Source: Patescibacteria group bacterium
Lineage (GTDB): Bacteria; Patescibacteriota; Microgenomatia; UBA10105; UBA927
Direction of reading: 5' to 3'
DNA: 44,458 nucleotides
Assembly (NCBI GenBank): GCA_023379025.1
Contig: JAMCTH010000004.1
Location: forward strand, 83,740-128,197
Of the stretch, positions 23,403 to 30,546 are shown one piece after another. Position numbers and translations under genes: made by a program. Below the pieces are notes generated by a model. That model was not told where the DNA came from. It searched no databases and was given only the letters and a program-made list of their open reading frames with translations. Within the stretch, counting starts at the first letter, position 1; every line of letters begins with the position of its first letter.

Positions 23403-24215
23403 CTACCTACGCCCGTATGCCGCAAACACGGATAGGATTGTTTCATCCAGCTCATTCAGTCCATCCGAGGAATGTAAAGAAACGTAGTTCTCCCGCGCTC
23501 CGGCGGAATTGGCGGCAAAACTTACTGCATCGGAAAACTGTAACAGATATGCCGCCAAATTCGCATCAGTTTTTCCGACGGGGGAAACGAGCGGTGTTTC
23601 TCCGAGTGCGGCCAGAACCCCAAAATGATGCTCAGGAATACCAAGGACCTCCATCATGCATGCCAGCTTATATGCCTTCATACCAAACACAACCATTTCG
23701 TCCAGCACCAACACATGAGCGGGTAACGCACTGCCGCCATTATATTCAGAGAGCTTGTCTCCAAGCTCTCTCACGTCATCCAAGGGACTGTCTGCGGTGG
23801 CGCGGCCGCTTTTATAGATCCGAGAGGAGATGCTCACCCATGGTATCGTTTGAAATGCTTCTCCGGCAGAAAACTGAAATGTAACCGGAAGAATCCGTTC
23901 TGCACTGCTCCCGACAAGGGCGATCACGTCCGGAGGATTCTCCGCAATCCGGCAGAAAAGGCTATCTCTGGCCGTATGCCATGCATCAAGGATCTCGTCC
24001 GTGGGTCGGATGCCCTCGAGAGTAAAGGCAAATCCCCAATCTGAAGAACGTTCAAAATCAAACCGTGCCTTACGCGGATCAAACAGATATCTGGGATGAG
24101 CCAAATCCGCAAGAAGTTCCAGGCACCAATCTTCATGGACCTGCTGATCGGCAACGAGCCTGCGATTTAGGTTCCGTGAAATCCAGTGCGGTTCCCATTC
24201 TGCCGGGAGTGACAT
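23403..24215 (-). CDS. phosphoribosyltransferase-like paralogue 1
   Basis: Member of a three-gene paralogous set with those at 24310 and 25881. Shared blocks here are PPDVIALVGSSAERILPVTF, AHVLVLDEMVVFGMKAYKLA, LGIPEHHFGVLAAL and VGKTDANLAAYLLQFSDAVS. The second block corresponds to the PRPP loop of type I phosphoribosyltransferases (LVDDI-x-GAS in paralogue 2), but its second Asp is Glu and the small residues are lost, so catalysis is doubtful. It is soluble. The start at 24215 is chosen because a TTGAAT-17-TACAAT promoter overlaps the longer frame's first codons and ends 10 nt before this ATG. Confidence 0.7.
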   Translation of the reverse strand: MSLPAEWEPHWISRNLNRRLVADQQVHEDWCLELLADLAHPRYLFDPRKARFDFERSSDWGFAFTLEGIRPTDEILDAWHTARDSLFCRIAENPPDVIALVGSSAERILPVTFQFSAGEAFQTIPWVSISSRIYKSGRATADSPLDDVRELGDKLSEYNGGSALPAHVLVLDEMVVFGMKAYKLACMMEVLGIPEHHFGVLAALGETPLVSPVGKTDANLAAYLLQFSDAVSFAANSAGARENYVSLHSSDGLNELDETILSVFAAYGRR

Positions 24216-24225
24216 AGTGATATGG

Positions 24226-24254
24226 ATTGTATCAACAGGCCATTTCCTATTCAA
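24226..24254 (-). promoter_or_regulatory. promoter of paralogue 1
   Basis: On the minus strand, TTGAAT (24254-24249), 17 nt, TACAAT (24231-24226), 10 nt before ATG 24215. The same spacing and the same TACAAT occur before paralogue 3. Confidence 0.6.
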
Positions 24255-24309
24255 ATGCCGCTTCTACAAAAGCTCCGCAATCGGCATGCCCCATAGCGGC
24301 AGCCCTATG

Positions 24310-25131
24310 CTAGATCATCCCGATCCCCTGCCAGTAAGCTGCATGGACAGAGGAAAGAAGAGCGTTGAGCTCTGATACCTCCCGGGGGTCGCCGCGGGAG
24401 ATGGTCAAAAAATCACGGATTTTATCCGGGTTTGCCGCAAAGGATTCTGCCTGCTGGAGGTTATACATAAAGGCAAAAAACGTAGGGTCCGTACTTCCGG
24501 CAAACACGAGGTCGGATTCTCTGTGGCTGGCAAGCGCCGCAATGCGGATGTCGCCGACGCCGATGCCTTTGAGCGTTCTCCAGCTCGCATGTGCCTTACT
24601 TGCGCCGGCGACGATATCGTCCACGAGAACAAGCGAACCGGGAAGGCGTCCCGTTCTTCCGGCAAGAAGCCACCGGAGATACCCGGGATCTCCCGGTATA
24701 ATGAGGTGTTCATCCTGATGTCTGTATTTATAGAGAGCATATGCGCCGTATTCATCCAGCCACACCGTGGGGATCCCAAAAAAATCCGTATCTTTTTCCG
24801 ATACCCCAAAGCTAAGCGGCAGAAGAGACAGCGCGCTTTTCCCGGAAACGAGCAGTGCGTCCGGCCGGGCTTCTTCAATAAACCTTCCAACCCCGAGGGC
24901 CGCCGCATACCACTCCGAGAGTATCTCCGGCCCGGCGGAAAGACCGGAAAAGACAAAATAGGCTTCCTCCTCTATACCGCTATACCCCCGTAGCCTGTCC
25001 CAGTTATAGACGTAGCGCGGATCTGCCGCATGTAAAGCATCGCCATACTGTTCAAACGGAGCAAAATCTGCCCGTGCTGCCTCAGCTTCACTCGGATCAA
25101 CCGGTTTGGGAAATTCGTGCGGAAAAACCAT
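24310..25131 (-). CDS. phosphoribosyltransferase-like paralogue 2
   Basis: 273 residues and the least degenerate of the three. It has ARPDALLVSGKSALSLLPLS, FGIPTVWLDEYGAYALYKYR, GSLVLVDDIVAGASKAHASW, which matches the type I PRTase PRPP-binding loop (hydrophobics, D-D, then small residues), and VFAGSTDPTFFAFMYNLQQA near the C-terminus. In PRTases this loop binds the ribose phosphate of PRPP. No purine, pyrimidine or NAD pathway gene is adjacent, so a substrate cannot be named; a non-catalytic or regulatory role is possible. Soluble. No promoter or Shine-Dalgarno site is evident before ATG 25131, and it is probably cotranscribed with the gene upstream. Confidence 0.72.
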   Translation of the reverse strand: MVFPHEFPKPVDPSEAEAARADFAPFEQYGDALHAADPRYVYNWDRLRGYSGIEEEAYFVFSGLSAGPEILSEWYAAALGVGRFIEEARPDALLVSGKSALSLLPLSFGVSEKDTDFFGIPTVWLDEYGAYALYKYRHQDEHLIIPGDPGYLRWLLAGRTGRLPGSLVLVDDIVAGASKAHASWRTLKGIGVGDIRIAALASHRESDLVFAGSTDPTFFAFMYNLQQAESFAANPDKIRDFLTISRGDPREVSELNALLSSVHAAYWQGIGMI

Positions 25132-25167
25132 GTATGGTCCTTTCTTCCGGATACGGCAGATCAGACT

Positions 25168-25785
25168 TCAGAATGCAATATCCAGATCATTGAATGGAGA
25201 ACCTGCTATAACATCACCCGTTTGCATGATCGGTACGATGGATGCAGCAGCGAGCGTTATATGGAGATCGACTACCTCTATCATGTCAGACGGCAACCGG
25301 TACGGGCTATAGTCCCGTGCTACGAGCCCGGAAGGCGACAGGATGGTGAGCGGTTCTTCCTCTCCCGGCCGGATGGTCAATGAAAATTTCCACGCTTCGA
25401 CCTCTCCGGTGGTATCCGGCTCGCCGCGAAGCGTATCTCCTTTGATGATACCCATTTCTTTATGATAAAAATGGAGTCCGACCGCACGGCCGTCATGTGG
25501 AACGTGCACACAAATCAGATCATAGGAGGCCACATCCGGCATAGGCATATACTCATTCACCACCCAAAGCGCACTTCCCTTGCCGTCATCGGTTCCGAAC
25601 CACGCAACGACCGTATTGAGATCTCTTGCAAGGAGCGGGTACGTGTACGGACTCTCGTCAATCCGTCCGCTGTCACGGAGCCGTTGTAAATACTCCGATA
25701 CGACAACGAGCTCACTATGGGTAACCGTTTCAGCAGTACGTGCAGCCGGCCAAGGCACTGATGCGTCCCAGGTATCGCTAAACAT
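25168..25785 (-). CDS. hypothetical protein between the PRTase-like paralogues, 205 aa
   Basis: A soluble protein with mainly beta-type segments (TVVAWFGTDDGKGSALWVVN, YDLICVHVPHDGRAVGLHFY, EAWKFSLTIRPGEEEPLTIL). No family is recognised. A motif ARDYSPYRLPSDMIEVVDLH is loosely like ASDYRPFPCQDQKLTVRI in the protein at 32666-33394, which may mark a distant relation. It lies 36 nt upstream of paralogue 2 on the same strand, so the two are probably one transcript and may work together. Confidence 0.68.
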   Translation of the reverse strand: MFSDTWDASVPWPAARTAETVTHSELVVVSEYLQRLRDSGRIDESPYTYPLLARDLNTVVAWFGTDDGKGSALWVVNEYMPMPDVASYDLICVHVPHDGRAVGLHFYHKEMGIIKGDTLRGEPDTTGEVEAWKFSLTIRPGEEEPLTILSPSGLVARDYSPYRLPSDMIEVVDLHITLAAASIVPIMQTGDVIAGSPFNDLDIAF

Positions 25786-25880
25786 AGTGGGAAACCCGGA
25801 TTTCCCCCGATGGCACCGGGAGCGAGCTCGTCGAAGGACAATCCTGAGTTTTCAGAGTATAGTATAAACCTATAGTTCTT

Positions 25881-26693
25881 TCAACCTTCAATGTTTTTCT
25901 CTGAAAGGATACCAATCGCTTGATCAAGTATGCCGGGAAGTTCATAAAAATCAGGCTCCGGCGTGCCCTCTGCCTCGTAGAGCGCACGCCATCCGTGCGA
26001 ATCTTCCGAAAAACTCACTGCATTGGCAAGATTTATGACATACCCCGCAAAATCACGATCCGTCGAGCCGACGAGAGAAACAAGATCGTTTTTCCGGAAC
26101 GCAGAAAGAACTCCGACAGTTACCCTGGGAATACCTAATTCTCGCATATGGATATAACTGATATATGCTTTTTCCGCACCCCCGATACGGTCATCAAGGG
26201 TAAGCACGTGTCTCGGAGGATGTTCATCCCATATCCCAAGAGACTCGCCCATTTTGGTCAGCATCGCCTCATGCTTTTCCGCCCGCTCATCGGCCATTCT
26301 ATGGGTATAAAGTGTATTGGAATCAAACCATACGACTGGTATGCCCGCGATATGACCATCGGCAAGCGCTGGAACGGCCGCTCCGAGAAGACGCAGCCCG
26401 CTTTTTCCGGATACAACAATTCTATCCGGCTCCGTCCGCGCAATCTGCCGCTCCAGCTTTTCCGCAGCTTCATGCCATTTCTCACAGATATAGTCATCCG
26501 GAAAGACACTCGCGAGCTGAAAGTGCCCTGCAAGTTCCATGGCCGAAGCATACGGACCGGAATAATTGATATACCGCTCACTGACACGAAGGCATGCCGG
26601 ATCGAGGACGTCAAATTGCGTTGACGCCTTGAACATCCTTCTGTCCTCGCTCCCCGGCACACAGTACGGATGCCATATATCCGGTCTGGTCAT
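25881..26693 (-). CDS. phosphoribosyltransferase-like paralogue 3
   Basis: 270 residues. Blocks in common with paralogues 1 and 2 are EPDRIVVSGKSGLRLLGAAV, IAGIPVVWFDSNTLYTHRMA, RHVLTLDDRIGGAEKAYISY, ELGIPRVTVGVLSAFRK and LVGSTDRDFAGYVINLANAV. The PRPP-loop DD pair is kept, but the final Thr/Ser is Glu. The longest frame begins with TTG at 26732, but that TTG is part of a -35 box (TTGTCT-17-TACAAT). The first ATG after the -10, 26693, is the likely start. A soluble protein of unknown substrate. Confidence 0.72.
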   Translation of the reverse strand: MTRPDIWHPYCVPGSEDRRMFKASTQFDVLDPACLRVSERYINYSGPYASAMELAGHFQLASVFPDDYICEKWHEAAEKLERQIARTEPDRIVVSGKSGLRLLGAAVPALADGHIAGIPVVWFDSNTLYTHRMADERAEKHEAMLTKMGESLGIWDEHPPRHVLTLDDRIGGAEKAYISYIHMRELGIPRVTVGVLSAFRKNDLVSLVGSTDRDFAGYVINLANAVSFSEDSHGWRALYEAEGTPEPDFYELPGILDQAIGILSEKNIEG

Positions 26694-26703
26694 ACTGGAA
26701 GGG

Positions 26704-26732
26704 ATTGTACAGACAACCCGGTCGGCAGACAA
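26704..26732 (-). promoter_or_regulatory. promoter of paralogue 3
   Basis: On the minus strand, TTGTCT (26732-26727), 17 nt, TACAAT (26709-26704), ending 10 nt before ATG 26693. Confidence 0.6.
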
Positions 26733-26738
26733 GTGGGC

Positions 26739-26858
26739 TCATGCATGCGGATCGGTGATCCGCGAGATGATCATGCTTGCGGCCGCAATCTCAAAATGCT
26801 CAAGGAAAACCGCCGGCATCTCGTCCAAAAACCCGTCGACCGGCCACACCCTAAACAT
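26739..26858 (-). CDS. short ORF next to the REP repeat, 39 aa
   Basis: MFRVWPVDGFLDEMPAVFLE continues HFEIAAASMIISRITDPHA, a protein-like amphipathic sequence. In the same frame the reading stays open upstream through the REP sequence (LQGPTLEANAARM), without an ATG. It may be a small gene or the 3' end of a gene cut by the REP insertion. It lies just upstream of paralogue 3. Confidence 0.4.
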   Translation of the reverse strand: MFRVWPVDGFLDEMPAVFLEHFEIAAASMIISRITDPHA

Positions 26859-26871
26859 CCGCGCGGCATTC

Positions 26872-26900
26872 GCTTCCAGGGTCGGACCCTGAAGCCTATA
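26872..26900 (+). repeat. REP copy 1
   Basis: GCTTCCAGGGTCGGACCCTG followed by AAGCCTATA. It is identical over 29 nt to copy 2 (27660-27688) and can form a GCTTC/GAAGC stem around the AGGGTCGGACCCT palindrome. Confidence 0.8.
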
Positions 26901-26978
26901 ATCCGATCATGGACTTAAAACTAAAATTTTGTAAACTATATAACTGCATTTTCCCACAGGGAATGAGAAAATGAAAAT

Positions 26979-27638
26979 ATGCCGGGCAAAAATGTCGTAA
27001 AAACATATATAGAAAACGGCTATTATCATCTCTACAATCGTGGGGTGAGACAATCTCCCATCTTTCTACACAATCCGGATTATGCCTATTTTTTATATCT
27101 TCTGAACTCTTATCTGGCACCTGAGCATGAAACCGATCCGAAGACAGGTCTATTGAACCCAATGTATCGCGGAGGCGAAGTTAAATTACTCTGTTACTGT
27201 CTTATGCCAAACCACTTTCATCTTCTTATAAAACAACTGTCCAAAAATGGAATGACACGACTCACACGCCAACTGTTCACCTCGTACGCCATGCATATCA
27301 ATATGAGATATCATCTAAAAGGCAGTTTATTTCAAGGAAAACTTCGGGCCGTACTTATTGAAAGTGAACCTTATCTCCTTCATCTCAGCAGATACATTCA
27401 TACCAACCCAAAACCATTACTCCAAAAAGCTGCACCGTTATCATCATATAGCTTTTCTAGTTACCCAAATTATTTGGGCATTCTGAATAGCTCCTGGATA
27501 CATGCAGATGAAATTCTTTCTTTATTTGAAACGGACGGAGCAAGAATATCACGCGCTTCCGAGAGGTATCAAAATTTTGTTGAACGAGAAGATATTGATA
27601 GCATCTCTGTTTTGAAGGATCTCATACTCGAATCTTGA
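26979..27638 (+). CDS. REP-associated tyrosine transposase (Y1/HUH family)
   Basis: 219 residues. The family acts on single-stranded DNA through a Tyr nucleophile and a metal-binding HUH motif. Visible are the N-terminal YYHLYNRGVRQSPIF, the HUH motif MPNHFHLLIKQ, GSLFQGKLRAVLIES and the catalytic Tyr region YLLHLSRYIHTNP. These match the TnpA-REP (RAYT) branch rather than IS200/IS605, which is smaller and lacks the IHTNP motif. The gene appears intact. It is flanked by identical REP sequences, and two further REP copies lie at 32619 and 34128, so the enzyme was probably active in this genome. Confidence 0.93.
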   Translation: MPGKNVVKTYIENGYYHLYNRGVRQSPIFLHNPDYAYFLYLLNSYLAPEHETDPKTGLLNPMYRGGEVKLLCYCLMPNHFHLLIKQLSKNGMTRLTRQLFTSYAMHINMRYHLKGSLFQGKLRAVLIESEPYLLHLSRYIHTNPKPLLQKAAPLSSYSFSSYPNYLGILNSSWIHADEILSLFETDGARISRASERYQNFVEREDIDSISVLKDLILES

Positions 27639-27659
27639 GAGATGAGCAGCAAGGATCTA

Positions 27660-27688
27660 GCTTCCAGGGTCGGACCCTGAAGCCTATA
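27660..27688 (+). repeat. REP copy 2, at the 3' end of lepA
   Basis: Identical to copy 1 over 29 nt. It begins 22 nt after the transposase stop and ends 1 nt from the lepA stop codon (27690). As RNA it could form a hairpin at the end of the lepA message. Confidence 0.8.
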
Positions 27689-27689
27689 G

Positions 27690-29714
27690 TTAAATGTGTT
27701 TGAGGACGGCAAAAAATGCGGATTGTGGAATTGCAACTTTACCGACCATCTTCATCCGGGCTTTTCCTTTCTTTTGAGCTTCGAGAAGTTTGTCTTTCCG
27801 GGTTCGATCACCGCCGTAAAGCTTTTGTATGACGTCCTTCCGGAACGACTTGACGTCTGCCCGGGCGATCACCTGGCCGCCGATTGCCGCCTGGACCGGG
27901 ATCTGAAATTGAGCGCGGGGAATGACCGCGGCAAGCCGTTCTACGATCTCACGGCTCCGCCGCCCGGCTTCTGATGCAGTCATGAGGAAGCTCAGCGCAT
28001 CGACCTTTTCCTTATTGACCAGAATGTCTACCTTGACGAGGCTGACCGGCTGGTAGTCGAAAAACGCATAATCCAGGCTCGCGTAGCCCTCTGTAGCGGC
28101 CTTTAAACGATCAAAGAAGTCGATGATCATCTCTGAAAGGGGTATGCTATATGTTAGCTTCACCTGGTCCCCGAGATAGCTCATATCAAGATAGACCCCC
28201 CGTTTTTCCTGAGAAAGCTGCATGACTGCACCGACATACTGCTTTGGGCTAAAAATTGTGACCTTCATGACCGGCTCCTCTACCGATTCAACCTGAGACG
28301 GGTCCGGATACTCGGCGGCAGACTGGATAGAAAAAGAATTAGAAAATGGTTCTCGGATGTTGGAAATTGGTAATGGAGGTTGGAAATCAGAAATTTGATC
28401 CCCGCTTTTATCCATTTTCAAATTTCTATCAACTAATTGCTCATTTTCAAATTTCATCTTTGATCTTATTGTCAATCTGTACTCTACACTGGGTGCGGTC
28501 GCGATCATCGAAAGCCCGAATTCCCGAAATATCCGCTCCTGGACGATTTCCGCGTGGAGAAGACCTAAAAATCCGCAGTGGAAGCCGTTGCCGAGCGCGA
28601 GCGAGGAAATAGGCCGGAAGGTGAATGCGCTGTCCGCAAGCCTGAGTTTTTCCATGGCATCGCGGGCGGACGAAATATCGTCGCTTGAGAGCGGGAAAAG
28701 GCCCAGGAATACCATGGGCTTGGGCTCCTGATAACCGGGGAGCGGAACTGCTAGGTCTTTTGTATTATTTGTGATTTGTGATTTGGGATTTGGGATTTCA
28801 ACGGAAGTGATCGTATCCCCGACTTTTGCCATCCGCGCATCCTTGAGACCTGTGGCGATATAGCCGACTTCTCCGGTGTTGATATGGTCCGATCTGGTCA
28901 TCCGGGGAGTAAAATACCCTACTTCTATCGGAGTAATTCCCGCACCGGAGGCCATGAAATGCAATCGGAGAGATGGATCAAAATCTATACTTCCATCTAC
29001 TACCCGTACAAATACGATCACGCCTTTATGCGTATCATACTGCGAGGAAAAAACGAGGGCCCGTAATTGTGCGGGGATAGAGCCTCCCGGCGCAGGTATA
29101 CGGGTTACGATCGAATCTAGCAACTCAGGGATATGGGTGCCAAGCTTTGCCGAAATCGTCAGAATGTCCTCTTTCTGAAATCCGAGGCTAACAAGCTGCC
29201 CGGACGTTTCCTCTACCCTGGCATTTGGAAGGTCAATCTTATTGATGACCGGAATGATGACCAGATTATGCTCCTCTGCAAGGTGGAGGTTGGCAAGCGT
29301 CTGCGCCTGGACACCCTGGGTCGCATCGACCACAAGGATGGCCCCTTCACATGCCGCAAGCGAACGGCTCACCTCGTAGGAGAAATCAACATGCCCCGGA
29401 GTATCAATGAGATTCAAAACAAATTCCTGTTTTGAATCTGAAAATCCCAAATCTGAAGCTCCAAATCCCAATCTATTTGGATTTTTTGTGATTTGGGCAT
29501 TGGGATTTGGGATTTGATAGATCATCCGTACCGGCGCAAGTTTGATTGTGATCCCCCGCTCGCGCTCGATGGGGTTGCTGTCAAGCATCTGCTCGGTCAT
29601 ATCGCGCCGGGCAACCGTCCCCGTCGCCTCAAGGAGCCGGTCTGCAAGTGTGGACTTGCCGTGGTCGATATGAGCAATGATCGCAAAATTTCTGATGTGG
29701 TCCCGGCGCAGCAT
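27690..29714 (-). CDS. lepA: LepA (EF4), translation elongation factor GTPase, with three translated insertions
   Basis: LepA binds ribosomes as an EF-G-like GTPase. Motifs: G1 AIIAHIDHGKSTLADRL, ERERGITIKLAPV, G3 NLIDTPGHVDFSYEVSR, G4 INKIDLPNA, and the C-terminal domain to SAFFAVLKHI. Length is 674 against about 600 for the family. The excess is in three places: QIPNPNAQITKNPNRLGFGA and SDLGFSDSK (between switch regions, DNA 29431-29520), PNPKSQITNNTKDLA (domain II, 28757-28800), and EQLVDRNLKMDKSGDQISDF through EPFSNSFS (28330-28460). All are encoded by repeat-type DNA. TGGTAGAAT lies 12 nt before the ATG. It ends at REP copy 2. Confidence 0.96.
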   Translation of the reverse strand: MLRRDHIRNFAIIAHIDHGKSTLADRLLEATGTVARRDMTEQMLDSNPIERERGITIKLAPVRMIYQIPNPNAQITKNPNRLGFGASDLGFSDSKQEFVLNLIDTPGHVDFSYEVSRSLAACEGAILVVDATQGVQAQTLANLHLAEEHNLVIIPVINKIDLPNARVEETSGQLVSLGFQKEDILTISAKLGTHIPELLDSIVTRIPAPGGSIPAQLRALVFSSQYDTHKGVIVFVRVVDGSIDFDPSLRLHFMASGAGITPIEVGYFTPRMTRSDHINTGEVGYIATGLKDARMAKVGDTITSVEIPNPKSQITNNTKDLAVPLPGYQEPKPMVFLGLFPLSSDDISSARDAMEKLRLADSAFTFRPISSLALGNGFHCGFLGLLHAEIVQERIFREFGLSMIATAPSVEYRLTIRSKMKFENEQLVDRNLKMDKSGDQISDFQPPLPISNIREPFSNSFSIQSAAEYPDPSQVESVEEPVMKVTIFSPKQYVGAVMQLSQEKRGVYLDMSYLGDQVKLTYSIPLSEMIIDFFDRLKAATEGYASLDYAFFDYQPVSLVKVDILVNKEKVDALSFLMTASEAGRRSREIVERLAAVIPRAQFQIPVQAAIGGQVIARADVKSFRKDVIQKLYGGDRTRKDKLLEAQKKGKARMKMVGKVAIPQSAFFAVLKHI
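28330..28460 (-). repeat. GGAAATTGG/GAAATTTG-type insertion in lepA
   Basis: AT-rich reiterated sequence (GATGTTGGAAATTGGTAATG, GGAGGTTGGAAATCAGAAAT, TTTTCAAATTTC twice). It encodes about 38 residues that LepA homologues do not have. A different flavour from the GATTTG repeats. Confidence 0.5.
28757..28800 (-). repeat. GATTTG-family repeat in lepA, copy 1
   Basis: Plus strand TTTGTGATTTGTGATTTGGG then ATTTGGGATTTCAA. The coding strand reads I-P-N-P-K-S-Q-I-T-N-N-T-K in domain II. Confidence 0.75.
29431..29520 (-). repeat. GATTTG-family repeat in lepA, copy 2 (inverted pair)
   Basis: CCAAATCCCAATCTATTTGG followed by TGATTTGGGCATTGGGATTT and GGGATTTG, preceded by AATCCCAAATCTGAAG. The element contains both orientations (CAAATCCCAA and TTGGGATTTG) and can form a hairpin. 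It encodes about 30 extra residues between the G2 and G3 motifs. Confidence 0.75.
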
Positions 29715-29734
29715 AGGCTCTCCGCTATTCTACC

Positions 29735-29979
29735 ATGCGAAAGCTCCCACACCCTATGCCCTACGTAGACCCTGAAATGATCGGGACGTACTGGTATATA
29801 CACAACTGGGTCATGGTCCATTGGAAACGCGATCAGCTTACGGCGCAGACGGACGGCATGCCTCTCTGGATCCCACGGCCCTGCGGGACCAGCTTCTTCA
29901 TCGGTTAGGGAGGCTTTCCGGGGAGAGAGCCGAAGAAGCCGGGGTATCTCCGGTTTCATCCGCTACGTTTGTATCATAA
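29735..29979 (+). pseudogene. small frameshifted gene divergent from lepA
   Basis: From ATG 29735 the frame reads MRKLPHPMPYVDPEMIGTYW and YIHNWVMVHWKRDQLTAQTD, ending at TAG 29908. The frame two bases over continues DPTALRDQLLHRLGRLSGER and AEEAGVSPVSSATFVS to 29979, and both parts look coding. The join falls near 29870. It begins only 20 nt from the lepA start codon on the other strand. Function unknown. Confidence 0.35.
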
Positions 29980-30008
29980 ATCAGCCAGCTTCAAAAATTC
30001 ATGGCATC

Positions 30009-30037
30009 TTGACAACTGCTATAGGATATGATATACT
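30009..30037 (+). promoter_or_regulatory. near-perfect sigma70-type promoter
   Basis: TTGACA (30009-30014), 17 nt, TATACT (30032-30037). No long coding frame follows for 500 nt; a structured RNA with a terminator follows instead. Confidence 0.8.
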
Positions 30038-30043
30038 TCTTCT

Positions 30044-30140
30044 CTGTCAATGGTCATGGTCCCTGCCCCATTGACACGAACCAAGAGCGTACGCCAAGAA
30101 AACGTATATATCCTACCGTATGTGTTGCCTTGGCTTTTTT
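30044..30140 (+). ncRNA. candidate short structured RNA or attenuator leader, about 97 nt
   Basis: The predicted transcript starts near 30044. Hairpin 1 is TGTCAATGG (30045-30053) with CCATTGACA (30068-30076). Hairpin 2 is GCCAAG (30093-30098) with CTTGGC (30129-30134), extended by partly paired flanks, and is followed by six T (30135-30140). Promoter, two hairpins and U-run make a self-contained small RNA gene, or a leader that controls read-through into the membrane-protein gene at 30547. I do not recognise it as RNase P, SRP, tmRNA or 6S RNA. Confidence 0.5.
30093..30140 (+). terminator. intrinsic terminator of the candidate RNA
   Basis: A 6-bp GC-containing stem, extended by A-T, C-G and G-T pairs inside, directly followed by TTTTTT. 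Confidence 0.6.
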
Positions 30141-30150
30141 CGTGCCTTGT

Positions 30151-30546
30151 TGGGATCTTTAGCTTCAGATGTGGGTAGGTGAGCTACCGGTAGGGCCCCG
30201 CCCTAGGCGGGATGGTAGTTTGCCTGCCGGCATGTGAAGGGAAAATGAACAATGGGTTGCTGAAGCTCATCCCGGGGATCGGCTTCCGGCAATCTGCTCA
30301 TAAGAGTGCTAGGACAGAGGCACCAGCGCCTCCGGACAGGCATCTTGTGAACGGGATGTACTTTAACATCTAGCTTTTTCCTTGCGATTCGGTGGTACGG
30401 CACGCTTTCTCCCCGACCCTGTCCGTCAGGAAGAGTGCGTGTCGTATGCCAATCGCGGGGGCGAAGAACATCAGGGGCAACGACAATGAACGCATCGGGT
30501 ACGAAAAACAATCTCAGGATTTGCGCCCAAGGCGCAGGAGGAAACC
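30151..30546 (+). other. non-coding, structure-rich region before the 30547 gene
   Basis: No credible coding frame is visible on either strand. Inverted repeats include CCCGCC-CTA-GGCGGG (30198-30212) inside CTACC...GGTAG, GAGGC...GCCTC (30318-30332) and GATGT...ACATC (30355-30370), the last followed by CTTTTTCC, a weak second terminator. The region could be a long 5' leader or a separate structured RNA; this is inference from pairing only. Confidence 0.35.

Larger units (their letters stand above)
26872..27688. mobile_element. REP-associated transposon unit (tnpA flanked by REP copies)
   Basis: An intact Y1 transposase gene is bounded by two identical 29-bp sequences (26872-26900 and 27660-27688), each containing the palindrome AGGGTCGGACCCT. 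A hairpin-forming sequence (CATTTTC...GAAAATG, 26947-26973) precedes the transposase. The right copy ends 1 nt from the lepA stop codon. The layout fits REPtron/RAYT elements, in which the transposase mobilises REP palindromes. Confidence 0.75.

Noticed and set aside
28757-29520. GATTTG repeats as a CRISPR array
   Set aside because: Units are 7-10 nt, irregular, without spacers of constant length, and are translated within lepA.
30151-30546. RNase P RNA, SRP RNA, tmRNA or 6S RNA
   Set aside because: I looked for the conserved cores (such as the RNase P P4 region, the SRP GGAAGGAAGC loop and the tmRNA 3' T-arm) and found none on either strand.
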